A stretch of 64,000 bases of DNA from assembly GCA_963920765.1 (NCBI GenBank), contig OY987242.1:17570002-17634001 (forward strand), written 5' to 3'. Positions 47,542-57,850 of the stretch are shown here, in pieces. The first letter of the stretch is position 1. Each line of letters starts with the position of its first letter. The notes beneath the pieces are model-generated. The model made no database searches. It was given only the letters and a program-made list of their open reading frames with translations, and had not been told where the DNA came from. The DNA comes from Ulota crispa (lineage: Eukaryota > Streptophyta > Bryopsida > Orthotrichales > Orthotrichaceae). A program made the position numbers and the translations under genes.

Positions 47542-48747
47542 ATGAGTAGTGTCACTGCTTGCACAGGGGCTCTACAAACCAGAGCAACATCGAAAATGGT
47601 GGGCAGGTTCAGGAGCACATTGTTCACGCCGAGAGATGGCTTGAAGCTGGAGCGGCGAGGACGAGGAGGACCCATGGCCGTGCGGTTGATTCGGGCCACG
47701 AGCGAGCACGCGTCGGAATCAGTCTTCAGGGTGGCAGATGAGGTGGCGAGGTCGTTGTTCAAGCCCATTCCGGGCTCGAGTGCACCAAGCTTGATGAAGC
47801 GAACCTACAAAGTGACAGTTGTGGGGGTGGGCAACGTGGGCATGGCGTGCGCGCAGACGATTTTGACCCAAGACCTGTGCGACGAGATCGCCCTAGTGGA
47901 CGTCGTGGAGGAGAAGCTGAAAGGCGAGATGCTGGACCTCCAGCACGCGGCGGCGTTTCTGCCGCGGGCCACCATTGTGGCCAACACGGATTACAGCGTC
48001 ACTGCTGGGTCCGACATTTGCATCGTGACGGCGGGTGCGCGGCAGCGCGAGGGGGAGTCTCGTCTGGCGCTCGTGGAGAAGAACGTGGCGCTGTTCAAGA
48101 CTATTATTCCACAACTGGTGGAGCATTCTCCCGAGACCATTCTGCTCGTGATTTCGAACCCCGTTGACGCGCTCACGTATGTCGCCTACAAGCTGTCCGG
48201 GCTACCGCCTAACCGCGTCATCGGCTCCGGGACCAACCTCGACTCCTCGCGCTTCCGGTTCCTCCTCGCCGACCGCCTCGCCGTGAACGCGCAGAACGTG
48301 CACGGGTACATCGTGGGCGAGCACGGCGACAGCTCCGTGCCGCTCTGGTCGAGCGTCACTATCGGTGGCGTGCCGCTCATCCCCTACCTGGAGTACAAGC
48401 ACATCGATTACACCACCGACACGCTCCAAGAGCTGCACCGCATGGTGGTGGACGGCGCGTACGAAGTGATAAAGCTGAAGGGATACACGTCGTGGGCCAT
48501 TGGGTACTCTGTTGCGAGCTTGGTCAAGAGCTTGCTACGTGATCAGCGTCGCATTCATCCGGTGTCGGTGTGTGCGCAGGGGTTTCATGGTATTGAGGAT
48601 GAGGTCTTTCTGAGCTTGCCCACGGAGATCGGCAGGGCGGGGACTCTCGGTATCCTGGACAGCCCCTTGACTGATGAGGAGTCCGTGCAGTTGCAGCGGT
48701 CGGCGAAGACGTTGAACGAGATCCAGAAAAAGCTGGACATTCCATAA
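47542..48747 (+). CDS. LDH: L-lactate dehydrogenase with N-terminal extension
   Basis: LDH interconverts pyruvate and L-lactate with NADH/NAD+, mainly in anaerobic metabolism. A single uninterrupted frame encodes 401 residues, against about 350 for Arabidopsis LDH. The Rossmann motif GVGNVG is at 95-100, with an acidic residue (D120) ending the second strand, as in NAD-specific enzymes. GARQREGESR (165-174) carries the specificity glutamine Q168 that marks LDH rather than MDH, plus the catalytic-loop arginine R174. NPVD (206-209) and the catalytic histidine in GEHGD (259-263) are present. About 45-55 extra residues precede the region alignable with cytosolic plant LDH; the first 56 are rich in S, T, R and G with few acids, resembling an organelle transit peptide. 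Internal methionines at 19, 45 and 85 could yield shorter forms. Confidence 0.95.
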   Translation: MSSVTACTGALQTRATSKMVGRFRSTLFTPRDGLKLERRGRGGPMAVRLIRATSEHASESVFRVADEVARSLFKPIPGSSAPSLMKRTYKVTVVGVGNVGMACAQTILTQDLCDEIALVDVVEEKLKGEMLDLQHAAAFLPRATIVANTDYSVTAGSDICIVTAGARQREGESRLALVEKNVALFKTIIPQLVEHSPETILLVISNPVDALTYVAYKLSGLPPNRVIGSGTNLDSSRFRFLLADRLAVNAQNVHGYIVGEHGDSSVPLWSSVTIGGVPLIPYLEYKHIDYTTDTLQELHRMVVDGAYEVIKLKGYTSWAIGYSVASLVKSLLRDQRRIHPVSVCAQGFHGIEDEVFLSLPTEIGRAGTLGILDSPLTDEESVQLQRSAKTLNEIQKKLDIP

Positions 48748-50365
48748 ACCCTCACAGATTGCTAATCCTCGCTCATTCTTCAATCACCTTCACTCCAGAT
48801 TTCCCATGAGGGCCTGAGGACCGTGAATTCTGTAAAACCTTCCGATTCTTCAGAACAGGAAGATCGCTCGCGTGCAGCGATTTTGTCAACTATGGAGCAA
48901 TGCAGATTCTTTTTAGCGGTACCTCGTTCCACTCTGTCGGTGATCTTCGAAGCTCGGTGCTCTTGACATTTTGCTGAACTCACTGGCAGATTGGTCAGTG
49001 GGAAACCTACTGCCACTACTTTGTAAATAGTAGCCAAAATTGATATTAATTTAGGTCTACCATTTCTCTCAACGCGGTTTCCTGATTTGCGCTGTGATAT
49101 TCCTGCAACCATGTTGCATTCCCCGGATTCGTTTGTTTAATGATTGCCCCTTTGATCGTTCTACCGGTATGAAAGACTTGCTGAAGGAAATCCAGTATAT
49201 TGTGTAGAGTTCTTGCTTGTAAGCTTGCTGCTTTTAAATTTGTACTAAGCTTACCTCTGCTTAGGTTGAACTGTCAAAATCACGATTTTGTGTAGCCTGG
49301 ACAAGCAGCCCGAAGCATTTGGTCCAGATCAAGGAAACTTTCTTTGAGATTTGTGCATCATGCGAAACCCTAAACCCTAACCATGTAGTGTTGTTTTAAC
49401 CCTGAGGATCATATTATGGGCAAACATTCAAGTTAACCTCATGTGGCCTTCCCTTCCGTCTTGGACAAGTCAAAACATACTTGTTATCAAAGTTGTCACA
49501 AATATCCAAAACATACACAACTCAATAAGCTCTGACAATAGAGAAGTCACGGACTGTTTTGTCTATTGCAAAATGTTCCAGAGTGGCTCAACTCTTTGTC
49601 AGCTCAACTTTTTTAACAAAAAACGTCGCAAGTCCCGAACAAAAGGAAATAAACGGTGTGAACGAAAAGTGAAGGGGAACCCTAACCAAGGAACCACCCA
49701 AAAACCGCCAGTTTTAGATCTTAGACTGTTGGTACATATTGAAGAAGTAGATGTCGCTTCTGTGGGTATCTACCAATGACACTCTCGTGACTTTTGCTTC
49801 CAGCATCCAATAAAACACAGGCCTTGGGAATCCCCCCTTTTCATGGTTCTACCAAAAAAGCAATTTGACCATTCTCAAAGAGTGCACGTGCTCCTTGGCT
49901 AAAAGTGGCGAATATCTGGTTGAAACCATTGGGCACATCTAGCTGAGGAATAGATTTAGTGTCAGTCTACATCTAGTGCAAATGCTAGATCTCCTCACTA
50001 GCAAGCTTCCCCAGTCCTTGCGTTCCTCGTCCTCGACTGCAGCAAACCAGGCCGCTCTGCATTTGCGACTACAGCCTCAGTCGGTTCTATCACAGCTCGT
50101 GCTCCAGGTAGGTCAGCGAGTACGTTCATTCTTGCGTAGTCCTCGTCAAGCTCTAGTTTCGAGGTTTCAAGCACTCGCTCTTTCATCAAAGTATTACGAC
50201 CACGGAGACGATGATGTTGCAAAGGCGTCGAAGTAGAAGTTCTGCATGAGGCAGAGCCAGAAAAGTGAACTGGAAGGTTGTGGTCAAAACACGGATTAGT
50301 GTCGGTGAATGACGAGGATTAGTCAAAGAATTATGGTATTGGCTGGTTGACAAGCAGGGAGGATC
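48748..50365. other. LDH 3' flank and upstream region of the lipase gene
   Basis: The first 400 bases probably hold the LDH 3' untranslated region. A telobox-like double repeat AAACCCTAAACCCTAA lies at about 49364-49380, a motif common in plant promoters. Frames at 49441-49779 (112 codons) and 49976-50236 (86 codons) are not recognised; the latter lies 130 bp before the lipase start and may be in its leader. Confidence 0.45.
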
Positions 50366-52310
50366 ATGGATTCGGTGGTGGTACTGAAAGGAGCGACGCC
50401 ACCGTTTCCATGGGGTGACACTCCGGAGGCAGAGTACTACGCATCGAAACACATCACGCACCACTCCGAGTTCATCCATTCGCCACGAGGGGTGAGGCTG
50501 TTCACGCAGTCGTGGGTACCCGCGACGCAAACGCCCAAGGCGCTCATCCTGATGGTGCACGGCTACGGCAACGACTCCACGTGGGTGTTTCAGAGGACAG
50601 CAATTTTGTTTACCGAAATGGGCTATGGCGCATTCGCCATGGACTTGTATGGGCACGGGATATCCGACGGTCTGTCCGGGTACGTCCCCGACGCGGATGC
50701 AGTTGTTGAAGACTGTGCGTACTGGTTCAACATTGTTAAGAGTCGAGACGAGTTCAAGAGCCTCCCGAGGTTTTTGTACGGGGAGTCTCTCGGAGGGGCT
50801 TTGTGTTTGCTGCTCCACTTTGAAAACCCAGTTGGGTATGACGGCGCTATTCTCATGGCGCCCATGTGTAAAATATCGGAGAAGATGGTGCCGCCGTGGC
50901 CTGTGGAGCATGTTTTGAGGCTCCTCGCTCGGTGGGCTCCCACGTTGCCCATCGTGCCTACCGCGGACCTCGTCGACAAGTCTGTCAAAGACCCGGCCAA
51001 GCGCGTCCTCGCCAAAAACAACCCTCGAAGGTAAACCATCACTTCAGTTTTACGTCTCGTCCTTGAGAAATCTGTTGATACGAAACCCTAATTCGTTAAC
51101 GTTGTGGTAGGGTTTTGAGCTTTGCAGAAAATGGTATCAAATGAAAAGCACCTACTCTTCTTCCTTAATCTTTAGCTTGTATTCGAAATTCGACATGGAA
51201 AGAGGAAACTTGCAGCTAGGAACTTTTTTCCTTTAGAGTGTAGGGTTGGGTCATCAGTCTAAGTGACTTGACTTTAGGGTTAGGTTATTTTTCCGGTTCC
51301 ATTCGCAGAAAATCGAAATCACCAGGGCCAGAGGGGATGCGAGTTTTGATTATGGCAATCTGTTCGAATAGTTGCATCAATTAGGGTTCTCACAAGCAGC
51401 AGCTACTGGTTATTGATCAGTAGTATGCTTGCCTTCTTCTCAAACTCCTATGAAATTTCGACTTTGCTGGCAACTTTTAATAACTGCTCGTGCTAATCAG
51501 CATGAGGAATGCCATTAGTGAGTACTACTCCCTCTGTCTCTCTAAAAGCGTCCAAATCAGACACATTTTTTGTACCACTAAAAAGCTCCCTTTTGCTGAT
51601 TTCAAACGCTGAGATAGCGAGCACTCCTCTCCTAGCAAGCTTGGCCTTGCCCATATGAGGTATACCATTGTGGCTACTAATCTGTAAATCATCAATAATG
51701 AGGAGCTGGCAGCATGCACAAATATGGTACTTTTTGCATGAAATTTGGGTGCCCAACCAACATCAAAGTTGGAGATTTGCATACATTTGGTAGATGGTAT
51801 ATTGATTCTAGGAATACATGTGCCACTAGCACAAAGATTAAAGACACAGTTAATCCTTCACAAGGAAGCTTTTGGGACGTTTTTAAAGAGACAGAGGCCT
51901 TCCTTTTTGGACTTTTTTTTAGAGAGACAGAGGGAGCAGAATTCCTCGAGGTTGACGGATGTGTTTTTTTTTGCAGGTACGCAGGAAAGCCAAGGCTGGG
52001 AACGGTGATTGAGTTACTGAGGGTGACAGCGAGCTTGGAAGAGAAGCTCAAGGACGTGAGCCTTCCGTTCCTGGTCCTCCACGGCGACGCCGATGTGGTC
52101 ACCGAGCCTGCCGTCAGCAGCTTCTTGTACGAGAGTGCCAAGTCTCAAGACAAGACAATCCGGATTTACGAGGGCATGCTGCACTCGCTCATTCAAGGCG
52201 AACCTGACGACAACGTTGCCATCATTCTTGAGGATATCAGGTCATGGCTCAAACTCCGAGTACAACGACGGCAATCTGAAGAAGAAGAAGCAGAAGACGA
52301 AGAAGCCTGA
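50366..52310 (+). CDS. Monoacylglycerol lipase-like alpha/beta hydrolase (caffeoylshikimate esterase family)
   Basis: Plant MAGL-like hydrolases cleave monoacylglycerols; some relatives act as caffeoylshikimate esterase or lysophospholipase, so the exact substrate is open. Two exons, 50366-51030 and 51977-52310, join at an arginine codon to give 332 residues. The hydrolase signatures are VHGYG (64-68), the nucleophile elbow YGESLGG (138-144, Ser141), the acid in HGDAD (257-261, probably Asp261) and His291 in GMLHSL. NNPRRYAGKPRLGT, typical of plant MAGLs, spans the intron, which supports the junction. The last 11 residues are almost entirely acidic. There is no signal peptide. The 946-bp intron contains a Stowaway-like MITE. 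A truncated duplicate of exon 2 and its 3' flank lies 3.2 kb downstream. Confidence 0.92.
51528..51936. mobile_element. Stowaway-like MITE in the lipase intron
   Basis: The ends read CTCCCTCTGTCTCTCTAAAA and, reverse-complemented, CTCCCTCTGTCTCTCTAAAA. The left flank is TA (51526-51527); the right flank is CA, so the TA target duplication appears mutated. 409 bp, noncoding, ending about 40 bp before exon 2. Confidence 0.8.
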
Positions 52311-52489
52311 GATTCCCATTTTCACCGACACTGGTGTTTTCAAAGTTTTTCTCCGTTTTTGTTGCCGACCACAATTGTAAATCAGCCAGGAGCTATAACG
52401 TTAACGATACTTTCTCAGGTTAAGAAACATCAAATGTAAATAGACCAAAACCTAAACCTGATTTTCTCGATTTGATTTCGATCGACTGA

Positions 52490-52900
52490 AACTAACGAAA
52501 CTGGTAGGGTGGAAAGCGGAGATTCGAATGTGCAGATTTTCAATGTGTTTTTCTCTCCATTTGTTTCGATCGACTATACAATGAAACTGGTAGGGTGGAA
52601 GAGGAGATTCCGATGTGTAGATTTTCAATGGATTTCCTCTATTTGTATGGATCGACTATACTATGAAACTGGTAGGGTTTAAGTGGAGATTCTGATGTGT
52701 AAATTTTCAATGGATTTTTCACTCTATTTGTATTGATCGACTATACTATGAAATTTTGAGAGTGGAAAGCAGACTGAGATTCCGATGTGCAGATTTTCAA
52801 TGAATTTTCTTCTCCATCTGTTTTGATCGACTATACTATGAAATTGTTAGGGTTGAAGCAGATATTCTGATGGGCAGATGTTCAATGGGTTTAGTGTTAT
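52490..52900. repeat. Tandem repeat of about 85 bp, five units, in the lipase 3' flank
   Basis: Units recur at about 52501, 52587, 52669, 52753 and 52843, each with a GATCGACTATACTATGAAA-type stretch followed by CTGGTAGGGT or a variant, GAGATTC.GATGTG and ATTTTCAATG. The duplicated locus at 55.75-55.90 kb has only two units, so the array has expanded or contracted since duplication. Confidence 0.85.
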
Positions 52901-53064
52901 ATAGGCTTCCAGATGTTACTACAAGTTCTTGAGACGGATTATGAATTGTATGACGATTGTTTTTTACTAGAATCAAAAGAGAAACTTGTTCTCATTATGG
53001 AAACCTTGTCCTCTTATCGAACCATCATGGCTCTTTATGTCGGCCTTGGCATGATGGTATATTT

Positions 53065-53450
53065 ACTTTGCCAAAAGCTAAGAGATATATATTTTACTAA
53101 ATTTGGTCATGAGCACCCCAACATCAAAACCTGTATAGAAGGAATTTTGAAACTTTTTGAAGGTGCTTGTTGGAAGAAAAGATGTGTATATGGATGTTTC
53201 TTACATACCCATGCATTCAAATCTCAAAAAAACATCACCAATGTCTTTCAATCAATTATCATATAAATCCATGAATTTTATTTAAAATAAATTACCAAAA
53301 ATAGAATTTTGATTTTTGAAACTCAAAATTTGGTATGCTTGATTGGGATTGAGTAGGAATTAAAGATTAGTGTCACAAGATACCAAAAGGTCAATTCTAT
53401 CCTATAAAATGCTAAATACTTTGGACGGCAAAATAGGGTGGAGAAAACTT
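53065..53450. repeat. Diverged single arm of the 33.3-34.2 kb foldback family
   Basis: Shares CTCAAAATTTGGTATGCTTG and ATTGGGATTGAG, plus a GGTGCTTGTTGGAAGAAAA...TGGATGTTTC block, with the nested foldback element, at clearly lower identity. The opposite arm is absent. Confidence 0.75.
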
Positions 53451-53716
53451 ATTCAACCCCACTGTACAGTGGCCAGAACTGTTCAATTGCAGAGGCTCGG
53501 AGGCTCGGGCGTGGACACTGGACAGAGCCGCTGGGGATGAAATGGAGGCTGTGGAGTGCGGAGGCGGGAGTGGAGCATCTCGAACACCAAAGTCAATATG
53601 GGCCACAACGCTGCCATGTAGGTTCGGGCTCTAAAACCATGAGCTGGTGTGAACACACAGGTTTCAGAGTCCTTCAAGGTGCGGTATTTCTTATACTTTA
53701 AGTACAAGTGTCAATG
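53451..53716. other. GC-richer patch, function unknown
   Basis: About 270 bp of higher GC with open frames of 64-87 codons on both strands, none recognisable. Possibly a captured gene fragment. Confidence 0.3.
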
Positions 53717-53944
53717 GACCTTTAGCCTCTAAAGGACATAGCGTGCCGCTGCAATCGGTAGAATATAAGGTGTTCTTCTTTTATTTGGACTCAATTCACA
53801 CCTTTACTACATTTGAGATCAATAAAGAAGTTGGAAAATAGATCAATGTGGTTCTAGTGAACTACTAGAGATCCCAAATTAAAACTTCTTTTTGGTAGTG
53901 AATGCTAGCTATACGGTTGCATATATAGTATGTCCTATCGTCCT
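53717..53944. mobile_element. TTAA-flanked MITE, small family, copy 2
   Basis: A reverse-oriented relative of 27019-27248, sharing ATTTGAGATCAATAAAGAAG and ATAGATCAATGTGGTTCTAG (the latter also in the 59.65 kb copy). Its right border is the TTAA at 53945-53948; the left border is degraded (TTTAGCC). Confidence 0.65.
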
Positions 53945-53948
53945 TTAA

Positions 53949-54308
53949 CCCTTAAAGGATGGATGGATCACTGTGGCTTGCTCTGCTTGTAGCAGTCTAT
54001 AGTATTTTGCACTTGGGCACAAGTAGTATTGCTTCAAAAAGTTGGAAAAGTCAACAGTGCATGGTGCCCTCATGAAAATTGCAAGAAGGGCAGCTTGGGA
54101 GCAAACTCCACGTTTCTAAATCTTATCACAATTTGGGTTACAAAAAAAAATAAATGCATTTCAAGAGGTATTTTTTTGTCTTCCATGATGGACCATGTGT
54201 TTCTGGTCAATTCTAAAAAAAAAGCAGGTGAATAACAACATTTTTCTAAATCACATAATCTTTTTTTAGAGCTAAAGGACATTTTTTGTCCTCCTCGATG
54301 TTTAGGGG
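53949..54308. mobile_element. TTAA-flanked element, 360-bp family, copy 2
   Basis: Bounded by TTAA at 53945-53948 and 54309-54312; ends CCCTTAAAGG and, reverse-complemented, CCCCTAAACATCG. It is a reverse-oriented relative of 34773-35132 and has the same 360-bp length. Confidence 0.75.
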
Positions 54309-54312
54309 TTAA

Positions 54313-54974
54313 TCCCTAACTGCCCGAGGGGCCCAAATCGGACCCCTCTAAATTTTACTCATAGACGTGCAACCTTTTTTCAACATTTTTTTTAGTGATT
54401 ATTATTATTATTTTTAAATTCTTATCAAAGTCTAGTTTCAACATCAAAAGTTTGATTTTGAAAATGACCAATTATGATTTTTCTATTTAAGATTTTGTGC
54501 AAGGGTGTCCATTGCAAATCTTCACTTTCTAGTGTTGAAGGCTCTTGGAAATGAGCCTCAAGTACACTAGAATTTGGAGAAAAATTCATAATAAAAATTC
54601 ACATTAAAAATTCAATTAAAAAAAATGTAGAATAGGTTTTGAGAAGCCGTAAATTGATTGGGGTTATGCATGTTATACTTTATATACTCATATTTTTTTG
54701 GTATTCTCAATTTTAGGTTTGAGATGCAAAAAGAGGATTGAAAGATTTCAAATCAATTTTGCAGTTTTAACACCCTCATGATCAAACATTATAATCTTTC
54801 AATCCATAAATGATATTGTTGTGATTTCTTTTCCTATGTGATCTATAACTTGTTTACTTTGAATTTGTACGGTTGCGCTTGAGAGAAAATTGATAAAATT
54901 GATCCATATGCTGACATTTTGTTCACTCTCAAGCAAACTCTGAGATACTCAAAAATACCATGGGCGGTGAGGGG
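54313..54974. mobile_element. Third abutting TTAA-flanked element
   Basis: Bounded by TTAA at 54309-54312 (shared with the previous element) and 54975-54978. Ends read TCCCTAACTGCCCGAGG and, reverse-complemented, CCCCTCACCGCCCATGG, a clear imperfect inverted repeat. 662 bp, AT-rich, no coding potential. Confidence 0.65.
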
Positions 54975-54987
54975 TTAAGGGCTAGGT

Positions 54988-55304
54988 TAAGGTATGTACA
55001 CCCATAAGCACCACTGTCCCCATAATTGTCACCTCTAAAATCTTGGAAAATCTGTGGAAGTGAATAGATGTAATGACAAGGATGTACAACATGTGAACAT
55101 GAAATCTTAATAGTGATTGTGGGTGCAATGGCAGTTTGCTCTTTAAAAATTCACAACTTATTCTCACAGTATCCAAATAATACATTTAAATGTGCAAAAT
55201 CATTATTTTTCTGTTCCTAATAGGATCCTATAATTTGCTAGTTGTTTATCGATACTCATCATGTTCCAAACCCTTAGTTTGACGCTTATGGGTGTACATA
55301 ACTT
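54988..55304. mobile_element. MITE family A, copy 6
   Basis: Starts TAAGGTATGTACACCCATAA and ends GCTTATGGGTGTACATAACTTA, with all internal family A landmarks. About 317 bp and uninterrupted, so it serves as a reference for the split copy at 33321. Confidence 0.88.
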
Positions 55305-55317
55305 AGATGTCAAATCG

Positions 55318-56065
55318 TCTTGTCTTTCCAGCAGAGTCACGGGCGATGGTGGGAGAGTCGTGGGCAACGGTGGAACAGTTGCGAGATTTGGATTTATGAG
55401 GGCATGCTGCACTCGCTCATTCAAGGAGAACCTGACGACAACGTTGCCATCATTCTTGAGGATATCAGGTCATGGCTCAAACTCCAAGTACAACAACAAC
55501 GGCAATCTCAAGAAGAAGCAGAAGACGAAGAAGACGAAGACGAAGCATGAGGTGTCGCATTTTTACTGACACTGGTGTTTTTTCAAGTTTTTCTCCGTTT
55601 TTGTTGCCGGCCACAATTGTAAATCAGCCAGGAGCTATAATTGGCTTGCGGGAACGTTAACGATGCTTTCTCAGGTTTTAAAGAGACATCAAATGTAATT
55701 AGACCAGAACCTAAACCTGATTTTCTCTCGATTTGGTTTCGATTGATTGAAACTAACGAAACTGGTAGGTAGGGTGGAAAGCGGAGATTCCAATGTGCAG
55801 ATTTTCAATGGATTTTCTTCTCCATCTGTTTTGATCGACTATACTATGAAATTATTAGGGTTGAAGCAGATATTCTGATGGGCAGATTTTCAATGGGTTT
55901 AGTGTTTTATAGGCTTCGAGATGTTACTACAAGTTCTTGAGACGGATTATGAATTGTATGACGATTGTTTTTTACTAGAATAAATAGAGAAACTTGTTCT
56001 CATTATGGAAACCTTGTCCTCTTATCGAACCATGGCTCGTTATGTTGGCCTTGGCATCTTGAATG
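55318..56065 (+). pseudogene. Truncated lipase exon 2 copy fused to a coiled-coil repeat fragment
   Basis: From about 55388 onward the sequence repeats the end of the monoacylglycerol-lipase-like gene (from YEGMLHSL to the acidic tail, stop at 55548-55550) and about 700 bp of its 3' flank; the source is 52163-53060. The nucleophile half is missing, so it cannot be an active enzyme. The 70 bp before the junction (after CTTGTCTTTCCAG) instead resemble the start of the heptad-repeat exon at 57.85 kb, in a different reading frame from the lipase part. The copy keeps a 14-bp segment, TTGGCTTGCGGGA, that the intact gene's flank lacks, and has two instead of five 85-bp repeat units. Confidence 0.85.
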
Positions 56066-57071
56066 TGAACCAGAAAACCACGTTTTCTAGTGTGAACAGA
56101 TTCTTGATGCGTTTGCTTGTTTGTGTGTATGTATGTTTGTTTTTTTAAATTTTAACATGCACATGAAGCATATTTTGCATATTTTGTTGCAAAATTGGCA
56201 CATCTCTGGACATGAGGTACACTTAAAATTGTTTTTGTTGAGCATAGTTTCTATTGTTTAGAGTGGTCCAATTTATGTACTCCTTTTTCTCTTGTATAAG
56301 TGACCCATTGGAAATTTGTGTCTAGGTTGTGTGAAGGTTTATTGGGCTCAATTTTTAAGTAAGTTGCAATGAACACATATAATCTTTGTCACTGTTTGTG
56401 GTGACATAAAAGCTGGACCCTCATGAATAGGGTATTTTACAATACAATGAATGAACTTGGAGTAAAAAAAAACAGTGTGCACCAATCACAAAAATCAAAG
56501 TTTTATGAAGAAATTGCAAATAAGAACAAGAATCACAAATTATCACAAGTAAGGGGACAACTTTTAGCACATCCGCAATATTTTTGTGGTTGTTAATTTT
56601 AATAGGCCAAGTATCCAAAGAAGTTAGTTGAAGGAGCTTTGCCTCTCAAATTGTCAAGACACATTGAAAATGTGGCACAAAGGTCATAAGACTTGCTCAT
56701 GTGAGTGGCAACATCTATGAGGCTTTTTTGGGAGTATTAAATATCAAGTTGATGATTGGAAGAGAGTGGTGAGTGAGCAATTATGAGTACTGAACAAAGA
56801 AGAGCACCGTAAGTACAAAAGCTACAAAGGTTATCAGAGTTTTATTAGTGGATGCTGTGAATTTTGCTTATGTTTATCAATTAGATGTGTACTAGCAACG
56901 CGATTTTCATTAATTTGGAATAGCCCAATTTTGGGACTTTTGAATTCTTACATCCTTAAAAGAGTATTTATTGAATACCTCTTCGAGGACATAAAATCCA
57001 AAAAGTCCCAAAATCTAGGTTTTTCCCCAAATTGATGAATATTGCATTTAGGTCAATATTTGATCAAGTGG
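56066..57071. other. AT-rich intergenic DNA, nothing recognised
   Basis: No gene recognised. The last 130 bp resemble 15.80-15.92 kb. Confidence 0.5.
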
Positions 57072-57388
57072 TAAGGTAGCTGCACCCATAACCGTTAAAC
57101 TAAGGGTTTTGAACATGATGATTATTAATGAACATCTAGCAAATTATAGGATCCTATTAGCAAGAGAAAGATATTGAGTTTACACTTTTGGATGTATTAT
57201 TTGGATATTGTGAGAATAAGTTGTGAATATTTAAAGAGCCGACAGCAATTGCACCTAATACCAACACTGAGGTTTCATGTTCACATGTTCTACATTCTTG
57301 TAATTACATCTACTCACTTCTAGAGATTTTCCAAGATTTTAGAGGTGATGGTTATGGGTACAGAGATGGTTATGGGTGTTGCTACCAT
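57072..57388. mobile_element. MITE family A, copy 7
   Basis: Reverse-oriented uninterrupted copy, starting TAAGGTAGCTGCACCCATAA and ending GGTTATGGGTGTTGCTACC. It is the closest relative of the split copy at 16102-17678 and supplies its empty site. Confidence 0.87.
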
Positions 57389-57489
57389 GAAGAAAAGAAA
57401 AATAGGTCAGAGAAAAACAAATTTGGCTGAGAAATGTACTGAGCTTTGAAATCCATATTGCGGGCTTGCGGCCCGTGGAGGTGAGTAAA

Positions 57490-57602
57490 GTCATCCCCAA
57501 TCCAGCCGTAAACATGTTTGCTAAACTAGAGTCAATCTGATGGCTACTAAATTGTTAGACTCTAGTTTAGCAGGCATGTTTATGACTAGATTGGGGATGC
57601 CC
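57490..57602. repeat. Foldback mini-element, about 45-bp arms
   Basis: CATCCCCAATC...TGCTAAACTAGAGTC on the left pairs with GACTCTAGTTTAGCA...GATTGGGGATG on the right, with a few mismatches and a short loop. Probably a tiny MITE. Confidence 0.75.
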
Positions 57603-57618
57603 TGAAGCAGAGTACAGT

Positions 57619-57822
57619 AAGGTAAAAGGTTCTAATTGCAATCGGCTCTAGGAACATCTGCTTTTTGACAAGTAATGTCTATGATTGTCATTGATGAGTT
57701 AGGTAGGCTTAGCAAGCCTACCTAACTCATCAATGACAGTTATGGATATTACTTGTCAAATATCAAATGTTCCTAGAGCTGATCACAATTAGAACCTAAT
57801 TGCAATTAGAACCTCTTACCTT
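57619..57822. repeat. Long hairpin, about 90-bp arms and 4-base loop
   Basis: TAAGGTAAAAGGTTCTAATT at the left end pairs with the inverse at the right end, and the arms meet at AGGCT-TAGC-AAGCCT around 57708-57718. The inner 35 bp are perfect; outward mismatches and a short duplicated AATTAGAACCT on the right appear. It could be a MITE or a small-RNA precursor. The heptad-repeat exon begins about 30 bp downstream. Confidence 0.85.
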
Positions 57823-57850
57823 ACAGGTTTAGGTTAGATGTCAATTCCTC

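Noticed and set aside
50186..50911. 241-codon antisense frame opposite the lipase gene
   Set aside because: Composition shadow of the GC-rich first exon; no domain recognised, and the plus strand carries the full hydrolase signature set.
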